Assembly (NCBI GenBank): GCA_021813585.1
Contig: JAKAJV010000048.1
Coordinates: 62,001 to 126,000 of the forward strand
Direction of reading: 5' to 3'
Length of the DNA stretch: 64,000 bases
Origin: Bacteroidota bacterium
GTDB lineage: Bacteria; Bacteroidota; Ignavibacteria; Ignavibacteriales; Ignavibacteriaceae
In this document: piece after piece, positions 1 to 8,381 of the stretch
Layout of the letters: each line of letters opens with the position of its first letter
Position numbering within the stretch: the stretch's first letter is position 1
Position numbers and translations under genes: made by a program
The notes under the pieces: generated by a model
The model's input: only the letters and a program-made list of their open reading frames with translations
What the model was told of the DNA's origin: nothing
Databases searched by the model: none

Positions 1-10
1 CTATATATAT

Positions 11-125
11 TAGTCCCTGCGGGGCTACAATGATTTAAGTTTATAAGTAAATGCTTTGTCCCTTTGGGGACAATATATTTATAGATGAAACAACAAACCC
101 AAAATATCAGAGGTCCCGTAGAGAC
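11..125. repeat. Three regularly spaced GTCCC hairpins
   Basis: Three short dyads lie at 11-27 (TAGTCCCTGCGGGGCTA), 57-72 (TGTCCCTTTGGGGACA) and 112-125 (GGTCCCGTAGAGAC, imperfect), about 46-53 bases apart in AT-rich sequence. All share a GTCCC/GGGAC core with different loops. They look like a small interspersed repeat cluster or the edge of a larger element beyond the left end of the window. No transposase is seen beside them. A 64-codon minus-strand frame (107-301) overlaps the last hairpin but has no recognisable domain and no clear ribosome binding site, so it is not called as a gene. Confidence 0.5.
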
Positions 126-336
126 GAGATAGAACATTCATTCCGGCAGTTAGTTGAATGATTTGAGATTTTATCGCATTCTATATTTATTTTAAAATGT
201 AGAAATCCATTACTCAAATACTCTTTTTTTCCCTTCAGCTTAGCTGATTGCTTTAAACTGCCAATAGGCTCAGTTCTTCTAATTAAAAGTTCCGTCATCA
301 TTCATCTAAATAAATCCCAGTAACTTCCTTTTCAAA

Positions 337-410
337 ATCTTACTCTTACTCTTTATCTTACTCTTACTCCAAAACTAACAATAGATTAAGATAAAGAGTA
401 AGAGTAAGAT
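337..410. repeat. Perfect 24-bp inverted repeat built from a CTTACT word
   Basis: The arms 337-360 and 387-410 are exact reverse complements of 24 bases, separated by a 26-base loop. Each arm is a stutter of the words CTTACT and CTTTAT. The element lies just downstream of the stop codon of the minus-strand MFS gene. It could fold at that transcript's 3' end and act as a terminator or stabiliser, although no long U tract follows. The rest of 1-432 is AT-rich and holds no convincing gene. Confidence 0.75.
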
Positions 411-432
411 TAAGTAAAAAATTTATAAACAG

Positions 433-1707
433 TCATTCGTTCTTTTCAACAGGCGCAATATTTCTTGCAAAAGTATAAACTGCAATTACTCCAAGCGGAA
501 CGAAGACTGCAATCATCATAAAAATAGGGACGTAAGAAATTTTGGAAATAACGGGTACCAAAAAATTTATCACAATAACTGCAAAAACTCCTACCGTCCC
601 GCCGAGTCCAGCCAGCGAGCCTACAGACTTTCCGCTGAACAAATCGCTGGGAATTGTTTGGACATTTCCAATTGTGAATTGGAACCCGAATAAAACGAAC
701 GCAACAATTATTACAAACTTTAACGCAGTATCGGCTAGAAGGATTGTAGCAATCAGACCTAAGAACATAATTGCCGCACCGATTATTATCGAGGTCTTCC
801 TGGCGCTGTTCAACGTCTTTCCTTTTGAAATTAATTTGCCCGCATAATACCCGCCTGTAAGGCTGCCTATTGCGGCGCCTACGTAAGGAACCCACGCAAA
901 GTATCCGATCTCTTTAACATTGAAGCCGTATACCTCTGCAAGATAAATCGGCATCCAGCCGACGAACAGCCACCAGATCGGCTCGAAGAAGAACCTGGAT
1001 ACAAGCACCGCCCAGGATTCCTTGTAGGACAGAATTTCTTTTATGCTAAGCCCTTTGCGGCTGGCGCCCTTCTTATCAAGCGCGCTTTGACCTTCGAGAA
1101 TATATTCCTTTTCTTCTTCCGAAAGCCACGGATGTTCCGCCGGCAGTTTTTTATTTATTATCAGCCACGGGATAAGCCACATAATACCGAACGAGCCGAC
1201 AATCATAAATGTAACTTTCCATCCGAAGGCTGCCCATAAAGTTGCGACGAGCGGCGGAGCGATAACCGAACCTATCGAAGCCCCGGAGTTGAAAATTCCC
1301 TGCGCAACGGCGCGTTCCTTTATCGGGAACCATTCGGCATTGCTCTTTACCGCACCGGGCCAGTTGCCCGCTTCACCTAAGCCGAGCGTTACTCTTAAAG
1401 CACCGAATGAAAAAATACTTCTTGCAAACGAATGCATAAAGGACGAAACTCCCCAGACAGCAATTGCAATTACGTAACCAATCCTCGTCCCCACTTTATC
1501 AAACAGCTTTCCAGATACCGACTGCCCTATAGCATAAGCAATCATAAATACATTTAATATGATCGCATAGTCTTCCTTATTCATTCCAAGGTCCCTGGAT
1601 ATACTCGGCCACATAAGGCTTAATGTACTCCTGTCAATATAATTAATTATCGTCGCCAGCCCGATCAGTCCAATAATCCACCAGCGCAAGCCCTTTATTT
1701 TTTTCAT
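433..1707 (-). CDS. ExuT-like MFS hexuronate/sugar-acid transporter
   Basis: The 424-residue product is a 12-helix major facilitator of the anion:cation symporter type. Near the N-terminus it has the helix-1 motif NYIDRSTLS, followed by the loop-2/3 signature GKLFDKVGTRIG and GLGEAGNWPGAVKS, which are characteristic of hexuronate and galactonate carriers such as ExuT and DgoT. Family knowledge implies proton-coupled uptake of sugar acids across the inner membrane. It is the last gene of a collinear minus-strand set with KdgF, PL17, SDR, KdgK and Eda, so the likely substrate is an unsaturated monouronate, DEH or a hexuronate from alginate. A paralogue sits at the right end of the window. A gap of 179 bases containing a word repeat separates it from kdgF. 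Exact substrate unknown. Confidence 0.85.
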   Translation of the reverse strand: MKKIKGLRWWIIGLIGLATIINYIDRSTLSLMWPSISRDLGMNKEDYAIILNVFMIAYAIGQSVSGKLFDKVGTRIGYVIAIAVWGVSSFMHSFARSIFSFGALRVTLGLGEAGNWPGAVKSNAEWFPIKERAVAQGIFNSGASIGSVIAPPLVATLWAAFGWKVTFMIVGSFGIMWLIPWLIINKKLPAEHPWLSEEEKEYILEGQSALDKKGASRKGLSIKEILSYKESWAVLVSRFFFEPIWWLFVGWMPIYLAEVYGFNVKEIGYFAWVPYVGAAIGSLTGGYYAGKLISKGKTLNSARKTSIIIGAAIMFLGLIATILLADTALKFVIIVAFVLFGFQFTIGNVQTIPSDLFSGKSVGSLAGLGGTVGVFAVIVINFLVPVISKISYVPIFMMIAVFVPLGVIAVYTFARNIAPVEKNE

Positions 1708-1763
1708 TTGTCATCTCCTTGGAAGAACGGGTTTTAAATTTAAAATTACTAACTCTCTTAATA

Positions 1764-1831
1764 GATGCTGGATACTTGATACTGCATACTGAGCAAGATT
1801 TCATCGAGTAAAATACATGCAGCATCCAGGA
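1764..1831. repeat. Short-word inverted repeat (GATGCTGGATAC family)
   Basis: A run of the degenerate word GATACT(T/G)GATAC at about 1764-1792 is followed at 1813-1830 by the roughly complementary CATGCAGCATCCAGG. It lies between the MFS and kdgF genes and is the same style of stuttering-word hairpin seen at other intergenic sites in the window, with a different word. Confidence 0.45.
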
Positions 1832-1886
1832 AATAATTTATTAGACATACATCTGAACGACTCCAATACTCAAAAGAGTTCAATTA

Positions 1887-2228
1887 TTACTTTAAAAAGT
1901 CCTCTCTCATAGGGCTGAACACGTCTAACAATATCCCGCCTTCAAGGGTAACAACTCCGTGTTCAATATCGGGAGGAATAAAGTAGCAGTCGCCGCCCTT
2001 TAGTATCTTTTTCTCCTCTCCAACCTGTACGTCGAACTTGCCGCTCTCAATGTAAGTTACCTGGCTGTGCGGATGTTTATGAACATATCCTATCCCGCCG
2101 GTCTGGAACTCCACCTTCACCATCATTATATTTTCGTTAAAGCCTAATATTTTTCTCTTTACTTTATCGTCGACTTTCTCCCATGCTATTTTTTCCTCTT
2201 CAATGTGCATATCACTTTGCAGTTTCAT
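1887..2228 (-). CDS. kdgF: KdgF, cupin that opens unsaturated monouronate rings
   Basis: KdgF catalyses conversion of 4,5-unsaturated monouronates from pectin or alginate to the linear ketouronate (DKI or DEH). The 113-residue product is a single cupin. The metal ligands appear as H50, H52 and Q56 in HKHPHSQ and H90 in PDIEHG. D102, F104 and R108 in the C-terminal DVFSPMR match the conserved KdgF active site in both position and spacing. A longer frame begins 15 bases upstream, but 2228 is chosen because AGGAGAAGG then lies just before ATG. It follows PL17 by 21 bases, so the lyase that releases monomers and the enzyme that opens them are probably co-translated. Confidence 0.9.
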   Translation of the reverse strand: MKLQSDMHIEEEKIAWEKVDDKVKRKILGFNENIMMVKVEFQTGGIGYVHKHPHSQVTYIESGKFDVQVGEEKKILKGGDCYFIPPDIEHGVVTLEGGILLDVFSPMREDFLK

Positions 2229-2249
2229 TTTCCTTCTCCTCATTTGAAA

Positions 2250-4454
2250 TTATTTTAAAAGATTTACTGGTCCTGTCCAATCATATTTTTTACCGTCAGC
2301 ATTAATGCTATGAGCCGTATCTTTATCTGACGAATTATTGGCGACCATAAAATGCCAGACTTCGCCGTTAGCTCTTTCAATTTCAACTACCGTACCTTCA
2401 TCATTTGATGCAAGCACTTTTACGGATTTGATCTGACTGAAAGATTTGACCGAGTATTCAGCAGTAGGATTAAACTCGCCGTGCGGCTCTATTACCGAAG
2501 CCGCCGTATAATCTTTAGCATTTTGTCGTATTAAATATCCCGGATCGTTCCTTAAATTAAATTTAGGATCGTTAGCTCCGATCCTGGTTAAGAACAATTC
2601 CGCAGAAGTGTCTGCCGAGCTTGTTATTGAATAATACCTGTCGCCGTTCAGCCAGGTAATGCTTGCAGTGCCGCTTTCAGGCTTTCCTTCCGCTTCTTTC
2701 CAAAGATACTCGTAGCCGTTCTTCTTACCCATCGGCACTTGCTTTGTTGTAAATGCTGTATACTTAAAATTAGCGGCGATAAAATGCCCCATATAATAAA
2801 ACGGTAGATCGTATTGGTGCTCTTTATCCGATGTTACTCTAAAGACGTCGAGTACAATTGGCTTTGAAAGAGAAGTATCGTTTATCATCGCAAGAGTTCT
2901 ATGCATCTTTACACCTTCAAATGAATGCTCGTCGACTGCGCTCGTTACCTGGAAGTCCGGATCGCTGCATGAGAAATAAAAAAGATCGGGATGATATTTC
3001 TCCGATTCCTTTATCTTTCCGTTAAAGTCTGACTTGCCATCAACAGTAATTGTATTGTGCGCAATTGTCTGCTTTGCATAAGAATTATTTTCCGGCAGAT
3101 ATCTTCCTCCTGATTTCTGCTCTACGTTCAAAAACCTTGCGGCTCCGTAATCCTGTATTATCTCTCTGCCCGAATCGTAAAATGAAATGCTCAGCTTGTC
3201 GTAATGCCCGTGGGATAATCCGTGCGAAGTGTACTTGTAAACCAGGCATTCTTCATCCGCAGGTTTGCCGTATCTTAGAATGCTGATACCACCAGACTTA
3301 CCCTCGGGTCCGTCTGAGTAGTTTTCGCTTTTCCAATCAAATGGCTTTATGTTCGTTGCGTTCTCAAGCGCTTTTGCAACCATAAGACCGGCACCGTTAA
3401 GCATCACTTCGTTTTGTTTTTCAGCAATGCTAAGCAGTCTATCATCCGCTCCGTATTCTCTGTATGTAATATCGAGAGCAAATACTATTTCAATGGAAAG
3501 ATAAGTCTTCTCTTTGAGCGCATCGTTTATCGGGAAGAACATACCGTTAGTATACGTAAGCTGCATTGCGGAATAGAACGCCTTTTTTAATACCTGGTTT
3601 TTGAATTGAAATATTTTGAGGTCCGGCTGGTTGTTTTGAATTGCCTGCGCGAAAAGGAAGAACGGCATTAACGCATAGCGGGCATAGTAAGGACCTTCGG
3701 TATAATAGCCATCGGGAGAAAACAGCATTTGAATTTGTTTTAAGAATCCCGCCTTGCCGTCCATCTTCGAGCCGTAAAGAGCCTGCTTTATAAATGTTGA
3801 ATCGTGAAGAACGTATCCCGTCATCCCAACGGCGGCATCCATCCATGTGCCGTGGTTATGTATAAGATCGAACTGCTGTGTCGTTTCATTAACAAAGAAC
3901 TTAACCATCGGTCGGAAGATATTGTTCTCAAAATTTTGTCTGTCCGCAGGAGTAAGCCAATCGTAAATGCAATCGTATGCCTGAATTGTATAGAACAGCC
4001 AGACGGTTTCATTTAAACTTTGCCAGAAGAGTTTTCCCGGTGCTTCGTCTTTTGCAGCCGGGTGAAGAGGTAAACCTGGATACATCTTTGCATACTTCTC
4101 AAGCATGTCGCGTATAAACTCTGCATACTTTACCTCTCCTGTTACCTGGCACATTATTCCCGCAAGGTACATCTCGTTATAGTTCTGCTTATGCTTTTCG
4201 TGAGTATATCCGCCGCCGGGGTCTTTCGGAATGGGAACGATAATCGGCTCAGTTAAAGCTTTATCAATTTCTTTCTTCGCCTTGTTAAAAGTCTTATCGA
4301 ACAATGGAACTTTTCCAAGCCCTGCTTTAATCTCTGCAACATCGTTTTTTGTAAGCACAAGATTTGGATGCACTTCATTCTGCTGGGCAAAGGAATTTAT
4401 AAAAGCTACAAGTACAAAGATGATTAAATTTCTTATCAGCATTTCAGGTTTCAT
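2250..4454 (-). CDS. PL17 oligoalginate lyase (heparinase II/III fold)
   Basis: A 734-residue secreted exo-acting alginate lyase. Residues 1-23 form a signal peptide. An (alpha/alpha) toroid holds N200-H201 in HNHGTW and Y257 in TEGPYYARY. The 56-residue spacing from the His to the Tyr equals that of H202 and Y258 in the characterised PL17 enzyme Alg17c. The C-terminal heparinase II/III beta domain begins near 385 and carries SHGHYDKLS (H415, H417) and Y452, matching the second part of the PL17 site. Family knowledge: it removes monomeric 4-deoxy-erythro-hexenuronate from oligoalginates. There is no T9SS domain, so a periplasmic location is likely. KdgF follows directly and a DEH-reductase-like SDR lies upstream. 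Confidence 0.9.
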   Translation of the reverse strand: MKPEMLIRNLIIFVLVAFINSFAQQNEVHPNLVLTKNDVAEIKAGLGKVPLFDKTFNKAKKEIDKALTEPIIVPIPKDPGGGYTHEKHKQNYNEMYLAGIMCQVTGEVKYAEFIRDMLEKYAKMYPGLPLHPAAKDEAPGKLFWQSLNETVWLFYTIQAYDCIYDWLTPADRQNFENNIFRPMVKFFVNETTQQFDLIHNHGTWMDAAVGMTGYVLHDSTFIKQALYGSKMDGKAGFLKQIQMLFSPDGYYTEGPYYARYALMPFFLFAQAIQNNQPDLKIFQFKNQVLKKAFYSAMQLTYTNGMFFPINDALKEKTYLSIEIVFALDITYREYGADDRLLSIAEKQNEVMLNGAGLMVAKALENATNIKPFDWKSENYSDGPEGKSGGISILRYGKPADEECLVYKYTSHGLSHGHYDKLSISFYDSGREIIQDYGAARFLNVEQKSGGRYLPENNSYAKQTIAHNTITVDGKSDFNGKIKESEKYHPDLFYFSCSDPDFQVTSAVDEHSFEGVKMHRTLAMINDTSLSKPIVLDVFRVTSDKEHQYDLPFYYMGHFIAANFKYTAFTTKQVPMGKKNGYEYLWKEAEGKPESGTASITWLNGDRYYSITSSADTSAELFLTRIGANDPKFNLRNDPGYLIRQNAKDYTAASVIEPHGEFNPTAEYSVKSFSQIKSVKVLASNDEGTVVEIERANGEVWHFMVANNSSDKDTAHSINADGKKYDWTGPVNLLK

Positions 4455-4512
4455 AATTTAGTTCGCGGTTTTTATATTTTTATTTTAATTTTTATATCAT
4501 GTGCATTAAAAA

Positions 4513-4616
4513 GGAATATTGGAGTAATGGAGTAGTGGAGTAATGCACCCGGATATTCCTACTCTCCAATACTCCATCATTCCAATACTCCATCATTCCA
4601 ATACTCCATCACTCCG
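4513..4616. repeat. Short-word inverted repeat (GGAGTAATGGAGT family)
   Basis: The left arm (4513-4545) stutters GGAGTAATGGAGTAGT. The right arm (about 4559-4615) stutters the complement, ATACTCCATCATTCCA. The two can pair into a long imperfect hairpin in the 200-base gap between the SDR and PL17 genes. The same word family recurs at 6395-6532 and 58832-58935. Confidence 0.7.
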
Positions 4617-4654
4617 GTTTTCCAAAACTCAATCGTTTTCTGAAAGACGTCTTA

Positions 4655-5410
4655 TTAAACAAAATAAGTGCCGCCGTTAATTTCAATCGATGCACCGGTA
4701 ATAAACGAAGAATTATCCGACGCAAGGTAAGTTACAAGGTCGGCAACTTCACCTGCTTGCCCTTCTCTTCTAAGCGGTGTGGCTGCAGCAACTTTTTCTC
4801 TTACTTCAGGTTTGGTAAATGTATCATGGAAAGTTGTTGCAATCATTCCTGGCGATACTGCATTTGCTCTAATTTTTTTCGGCCCGAGTTCCTTCGCCAT
4901 TGATTTTGTAAAAGTAAGTACAGCACCTTTGGCAGAGGAATAAGCGGAAGCGCCGGGCCCGCCGCCGTCTCTTGCAGCCTGCGATGAGAAGTTAACTATA
5001 GAACCGCCTTCCGTCATGTACGGTACTACTGCTTTAGTTACTAAAAAAACCGTCTTAGCATTCAAGCTCATTACAAAATCCCAGAACTTTTCATCCATCT
5101 CGCTTAGCTGCTTTCGTGCAACAAGTCCGCCTACTACGTTAACCAGTATATCAATCCTTTTGCCGAATGTATCTATTGATTTTTTTACAAGTGCATCTAT
5201 ATCTTCCTGCTTGGTAAGATCGCCGTAAAGGTTAACCGCCTTTCCGCCGTTCTTAATAATATCGTTTAAAGTCTCTTCTGCTTTTTCAGGTGCATCGAAG
5301 TAATTAAAGCAAACCGCAGCGCCCTGATCAGCTAGCCGTCTTGAAATCTGTCCGCCTATATCCCTGGCGCCGCCGGTTACAATTGCAGTTTTTCCTTTTA
5401 GATCTATCAT
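4655..5410 (-). CDS. SDR oxidoreductase, probable DEH reductase
   Basis: A 251-residue classical short-chain dehydrogenase/reductase. The Rossmann motif TGGARDIG is at 12-19 and the catalytic set is S142/S143, Y157 and K161 (YSSAK). The C-terminus INGGTYFV is typical of the FabG-like subgroup. From sequence alone it is only a FabG-type SDR. Its position between PL17/KdgF and KdgK/Eda makes it the best candidate for reducing 4-deoxy-L-erythro-5-hexoseulose uronate (DEH) to 2-keto-3-deoxygluconate, the step otherwise missing from the alginate route. N36-Y-F after beta-2 lacks the acidic residue typical of NAD-binders, which would fit NADPH but is weak evidence. Confidence 0.8.
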   Translation of the reverse strand: MIDLKGKTAIVTGGARDIGGQISRRLADQGAAVCFNYFDAPEKAEETLNDIIKNGGKAVNLYGDLTKQEDIDALVKKSIDTFGKRIDILVNVVGGLVARKQLSEMDEKFWDFVMSLNAKTVFLVTKAVVPYMTEGGSIVNFSSQAARDGGGPGASAYSSAKGAVLTFTKSMAKELGPKKIRANAVSPGMIATTFHDTFTKPEVREKVAAATPLRREGQAGEVADLVTYLASDNSSFITGASIEINGGTYFV

Positions 5411-5595
5411 TTGTACTCCTTAATATATTTTCTGTATTGTCAAAATATTTTTATTTATTAAAAGTTTAGTCTCTTGTTTTACGAGAAGTTAGTTTTGTTT
5501 ATCATCATGTCTTTTCTTCCTCTACTCAATATTTTCCTTTTTAATTTTCCTTACTAGATTCCCTATCTAACTAAACCTTAATGGTTTGGTAAGAT

Positions 5596-6336
5596 TTATA
5601 GTTTTTCCTTATTAGCAGCAGCCAGCATCATCTCTGCATGTTTCTCCGCTATCTTTAGATGTTCCTGCATGGTCTCTCTTGCCTTCTCCGCATCGCGATC
5701 GATAACCGCATCGATTATTTTTTTGTGCCAGATAACAGCCATCTCTTTAGCTTCTCCAACCGTAGCGTAAACAAACGATTTGAAATCCGGATTAAGCCTG
5801 TGGATCGGTTCGAGCAGCAGCGGCATAACATAATTCCTTGAAGCCTTTGCCAGATGCATATGAAATGAAGTATCCAGCTTTGCCAGTTCCGAATAACCGC
5901 CTTCGCAGTCTTCCAGTCCTTTAATATCATTCCTTAGCTGAACCAGATCTTCATCTGTGTGGTTTAGCGCGGCATAGTAAGCAATACCCGGCTCTATAAT
6001 CTGTCTGGCGTGAACAATATCCAGCACATACTCTCTTTCAAGCTTAAGCGTTAAATATTTGTGAAGCGGATCGACGACACTCTCGATTGAAATGTCGTTC
6101 ACATATATTCCCTTCCCCTTTATAACAGTCAGCAGCCCCTGTGCAGTTAAAGTTTGTATTGCTTCTCTAACAGAAGTTCTGCTTACACTGAACTGCTCGC
6201 ATAATTCAAACTCGGAGGGAATTTTACTGCCGGGCAGAAACTGTTTTGTAAGTATAGCTCTTTCAATTTGAAGCGCTATTACCTTGCTAAGCGGCTCTCT
6301 GTTTTCAACCGGAGAGAACATATTGTTGTCTGACAT
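5596..6336 (-). CDS. GntR/FadR-family transcriptional regulator of the uronate locus
   Basis: A 246-residue regulator with an N-terminal GntR winged helix (about 15-80: PGSKIPSEFELCEQFSVSRTSVREAI, recognition helix near SRTSVREAIQTL) and a C-terminal all-helical FCD domain (about 95-220). Conserved FCD metal/ligand residues are seen in DTSFHMHLA and near WHKKIIDA. FadR-type GntR proteins commonly sense sugar acids, and relatives such as UxuR and ExuR repress uronate genes. It sits inside the alginate set between kdgK and the SDR, suggesting local control by KDG or a uronate. Its own promoter candidate lies at 6362-6389. The operator was not identified. Confidence 0.85.
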   Translation of the reverse strand: MSDNNMFSPVENREPLSKVIALQIERAILTKQFLPGSKIPSEFELCEQFSVSRTSVREAIQTLTAQGLLTVIKGKGIYVNDISIESVVDPLHKYLTLKLEREYVLDIVHARQIIEPGIAYYAALNHTDEDLVQLRNDIKGLEDCEGGYSELAKLDTSFHMHLAKASRNYVMPLLLEPIHRLNPDFKSFVYATVGEAKEMAVIWHKKIIDAVIDRDAEKARETMQEHLKIAEKHAEMMLAAANKEKL

Positions 6337-6361
6337 AAAATTACTTTCGTCTTGTACGATT

Positions 6362-6389
6362 CAAATATTTATTTAAACACATCGATCAA
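6362..6389 (-). promoter_or_regulatory. Candidate Bacteroidetes-type promoter for the GntR gene
   Basis: Read on the minus strand, TTG (6389-6387) is followed after 17 bases by AATATTTG (6369-6362), a 7/8 match to TAnnTTTG. The -7 element ends 26 bases before the ATG of the regulator gene, a sensible leader length. In AT-rich DNA such matches arise by chance. Confidence 0.35.
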
Positions 6390-6394
6390 TCATT

Positions 6395-6532
6395 GGAGTA
6401 GTGGAGTAGTGGAGTAATGGAGTGATGCATCCTGATATTTCAACACTCTAACATTCCATCACTCCAATATTCCATCACTCCAATATTCCATCACTCCAAC
6501 ATTCCATCACTCCAATATTCCATCACTCCAAT
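6395..6532. repeat. Inverted short-word repeat with five tandem 16-bp units
   Basis: Five contiguous 16-base units of ATTCCATCACTCCAAT fill 6453-6532; the third unit ends in C instead of T. Their complement, a stutter of GGAGTAGTGGAGTAATGG, lies at 6395-6427, so the whole can fold as a long hairpin with slipped registers. It occupies the 238-base gap between kdgK and the GntR gene. There are no unique spacers, so it is not a CRISPR array. Confidence 0.8.
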
Positions 6533-6574
6533 ACATCATTACACCTTATTCCAAAACCCTCAGAGCTAATAGAC

Positions 6575-7609
6575 TCACCGATCCACTCTGCCTGATCCGC
6601 TGCCTTTGACTAGCTTCTCAACTTCATCCGAAGAAACAAAATTAAAATCGCCGGGTATTGTCTGCTTCAAGCACGAAGCCGCAACTGCAAATTCGAGTGC
6701 ATCTTTAGAATTTCCTTTCGTCAGCAAGCCGTAAATTAATCCGCCTGCAAATGCATCACCGCCGCCCACTCTGTCAACAATTTGAATGTCATATTTCTTC
6801 GAGCGGTATCCGTCCTTGCAGTCTTTCTTATTCGTCAGCATTGCGCTCCAGCCGTTCCTTGATGCGGAGAAGCTTTCTCTTAACGTTATTGCAACAGATT
6901 CAAAATTATATTTGTTTAAAAGATGAGCTGCCATTTCGTAATAACCCTGCTCGTCAATTTCTGCGGATTCGATTTTTGTTTCGCCGGCTTTTTCGCCCAG
7001 ACTTTTTTCCGCATCTTCCTCGTTGGCTATGCACACATCCACAAACTCCATCAAAGGAATCATAACCGACTGTGCCTCTTTCTCACTCCACATCTTTTTT
7101 CTGAAATTAAGATCGCAGCTTATCTTTACGCCGTCAGCCTTTGCCGATTCGCAGGCAGTCTTTAATACTTCGCGGGCGTTCTTTCCGATTGCTGGAGTAA
7201 TGCCCGTCCAGTGGAACCAGTCTGCGCTCTCGAAAACTTTATCCCAGTCTACATCGCCGGGCTTTATTTCACTGATTGCCGAATAAGCCCTGTCGTAAAT
7301 TACTTTTGATGCTCTCTGGCTTGCACCGCTTTCCAAAAAGTAAATTCCTATCCTCTCGCCGCCTCTTGCGATGTAATCCGTATTTACGCCGAATCTTCTT
7401 AAATGGTTTAGCGCTGACTGCCCGATTTCATGCTTCGGCAAGCTTGTTACAAAGCAGCTTTCCAATCCGTAATTTGCCAGTGAGACTGCAACGTTAGCTT
7501 CGCCTCCGCCGAATGTAGCGTCAAAGCCTTGAGATTGAACGAACCTGCTGAATCCCGGCGTTGAAAGCCTAAGCATTATCTCACCAAAAGTTACAACTCT
7601 TTTTCCCAT
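6575..7609 (-). CDS. kdgK: 2-keto-3-deoxygluconate (KDG) kinase
   Basis: A PfkB/ribokinase-family sugar kinase of 344 residues. It starts with the family opening VVTFGEIMLRLS, has the substrate-side glycine motif FGGGEANVAVSLA (33-45) and the C-terminal ATP/anion-hole motif GGGDAFAGG with catalytic D285. Within PfkB proteins this style of N-terminus, together with the neighbouring KDPG aldolase 11 bases away, indicates KDG kinase: KDG + ATP to KDPG. It acts in the cytoplasm. The pair kdgK-eda is fed by the DEH reductase and could also be fed by mannonate or altronate dehydration, though neither dehydratase is in the window. The last residues (GSGSGRVDR) are low-complexity. Confidence 0.88.
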   Translation of the reverse strand: MGKRVVTFGEIMLRLSTPGFSRFVQSQGFDATFGGGEANVAVSLANYGLESCFVTSLPKHEIGQSALNHLRRFGVNTDYIARGGERIGIYFLESGASQRASKVIYDRAYSAISEIKPGDVDWDKVFESADWFHWTGITPAIGKNAREVLKTACESAKADGVKISCDLNFRKKMWSEKEAQSVMIPLMEFVDVCIANEEDAEKSLGEKAGETKIESAEIDEQGYYEMAAHLLNKYNFESVAITLRESFSASRNGWSAMLTNKKDCKDGYRSKKYDIQIVDRVGGGDAFAGGLIYGLLTKGNSKDALEFAVAASCLKQTIPGDFNFVSSDEVEKLVKGSGSGRVDR

Positions 7610-7620
7610 TATCTTCTCTC

Positions 7621-8277
7621 TTACTTTGCTAATGTTGAACGATAACTTTCTATACTTTTAATTAAAACCTTCGCATTCTCCGTAAGCTTGGAATAGTCTT
7701 CCTCGTCGATTGCTTTTTTATCCAGCAAGGCGCTGCCCACACCAACCGCACATGCACCGGCTTTTAACCAATCGCCTGCATTGGTCAGTGTTACTCCGCC
7801 CGTCGGCATTAGTTTTAAATGCGGCATAGGCGCAAGCACGCCTCTGAAAAACGCCATCCCGACTATATCTGCGGGAAACACTTTTACTATATCCGCCCCG
7901 GCTTCAAATGCATTCTGAATCTCCGTTGGAGTAAAGGCGCCAGGCATAGCGGGAACATTTTTCTTGTGTGCAGCTTCAACTATTTCTTTTTTGAAAATCG
8001 GACTTACCACATAGCCGGCGCCTGCATCTATTGCCCTTACAGCCGTTGCAGCATCCAGCACCGAGCCCACGCCGATCAACATTCTATCGCCTAATTCTCT
8101 TGCAGCCTTCTCTATTATTTTAAAAGCGTCCGGTACGGTCATTGTTATCTCAATTGCCTTTATACCGCCTTCAAAAATTGCTTCCGCAACTTTAATAAGC
8201 TTATCCGGATTCTTCATCCTTAAAACCGCTATAGCACCGGCTTCTATTAATTTATTTACTATCATCTCTCTCGACAT
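7621..8277 (-). CDS. eda: KDPG aldolase
   Basis: A 218-residue class I aldolase of the KDPG/KHG family. It splits 2-keto-3-deoxy-6-phosphogluconate to pyruvate and glyceraldehyde-3-phosphate. E43 (EITM) and Schiff-base K132 (VKVFPA) align with E45 and K133 of the E. coli enzyme. The phosphate-binding loops GVGSVLD and PTGGV are intact. Length is normal for the family. It lies 11 bases upstream of kdgK in the same orientation, so the two are probably translated from one message. A GC-rich hairpin element separates it from the T9SS gene further upstream. Confidence 0.93.
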   Translation of the reverse strand: MSREMIVNKLIEAGAIAVLRMKNPDKLIKVAEAIFEGGIKAIEITMTVPDAFKIIEKAARELGDRMLIGVGSVLDAATAVRAIDAGAGYVVSPIFKKEIVEAAHKKNVPAMPGAFTPTEIQNAFEAGADIVKVFPADIVGMAFFRGVLAPMPHLKLMPTGGVTLTNAGDWLKAGACAVGVGSALLDKKAIDEEDYSKLTENAKVLIKSIESYRSTLAK

Positions 8278-8298
8278 TTTATCCCTCTTAATTTTTTA

Positions 8299-8380
8299 TT
8301 TCCCTTTCCCCTTTCCCTCCTGCCTCTACCTATCGGTAGACATGTGCTGCAGGCAAGTTGGGAAGGGGTAGGGGGTGGGC
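8299..8380. repeat. Nested GC-rich hairpin directly after a T9SS gene
   Basis: Outer arms of C- and G-rich sequence (TTTCCCCTTTCCC, and GGGAAGGGGTAGGGGG on the other side) enclose an inner dyad CCTGCCT...GCAGGC with the core CTACCTATCGGTAG. It abuts the stop codon of the T9SS gene ending at 8382, ending in GGGCTTTATTT. The same boundary string is found beside the stop at 14201. It may act as a 3' stabiliser or terminator, or be an inserted repeat. Confidence 0.65.
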
Positions 8381-8381
8381 T

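Noticed and set aside
107-301. 64-codon minus-strand frame at the left edge
   Set aside because: No domain, no clear ribosome binding site, and it runs through a repeat hairpin; not called as a gene.
3050-3286. Opposite-strand frames inside PL17, TonB, T9SS and gnd genes (for example 3050-3286, 41886-42212, 54940-55377)
   Set aside because: They lie wholly within well-supported genes, have no recognisable domains, and follow from the codon pattern of the real frame.
6453-6532. Tandem array as a possible CRISPR
   Set aside because: Units are contiguous 16-mers without unique spacers and there are no cas genes.
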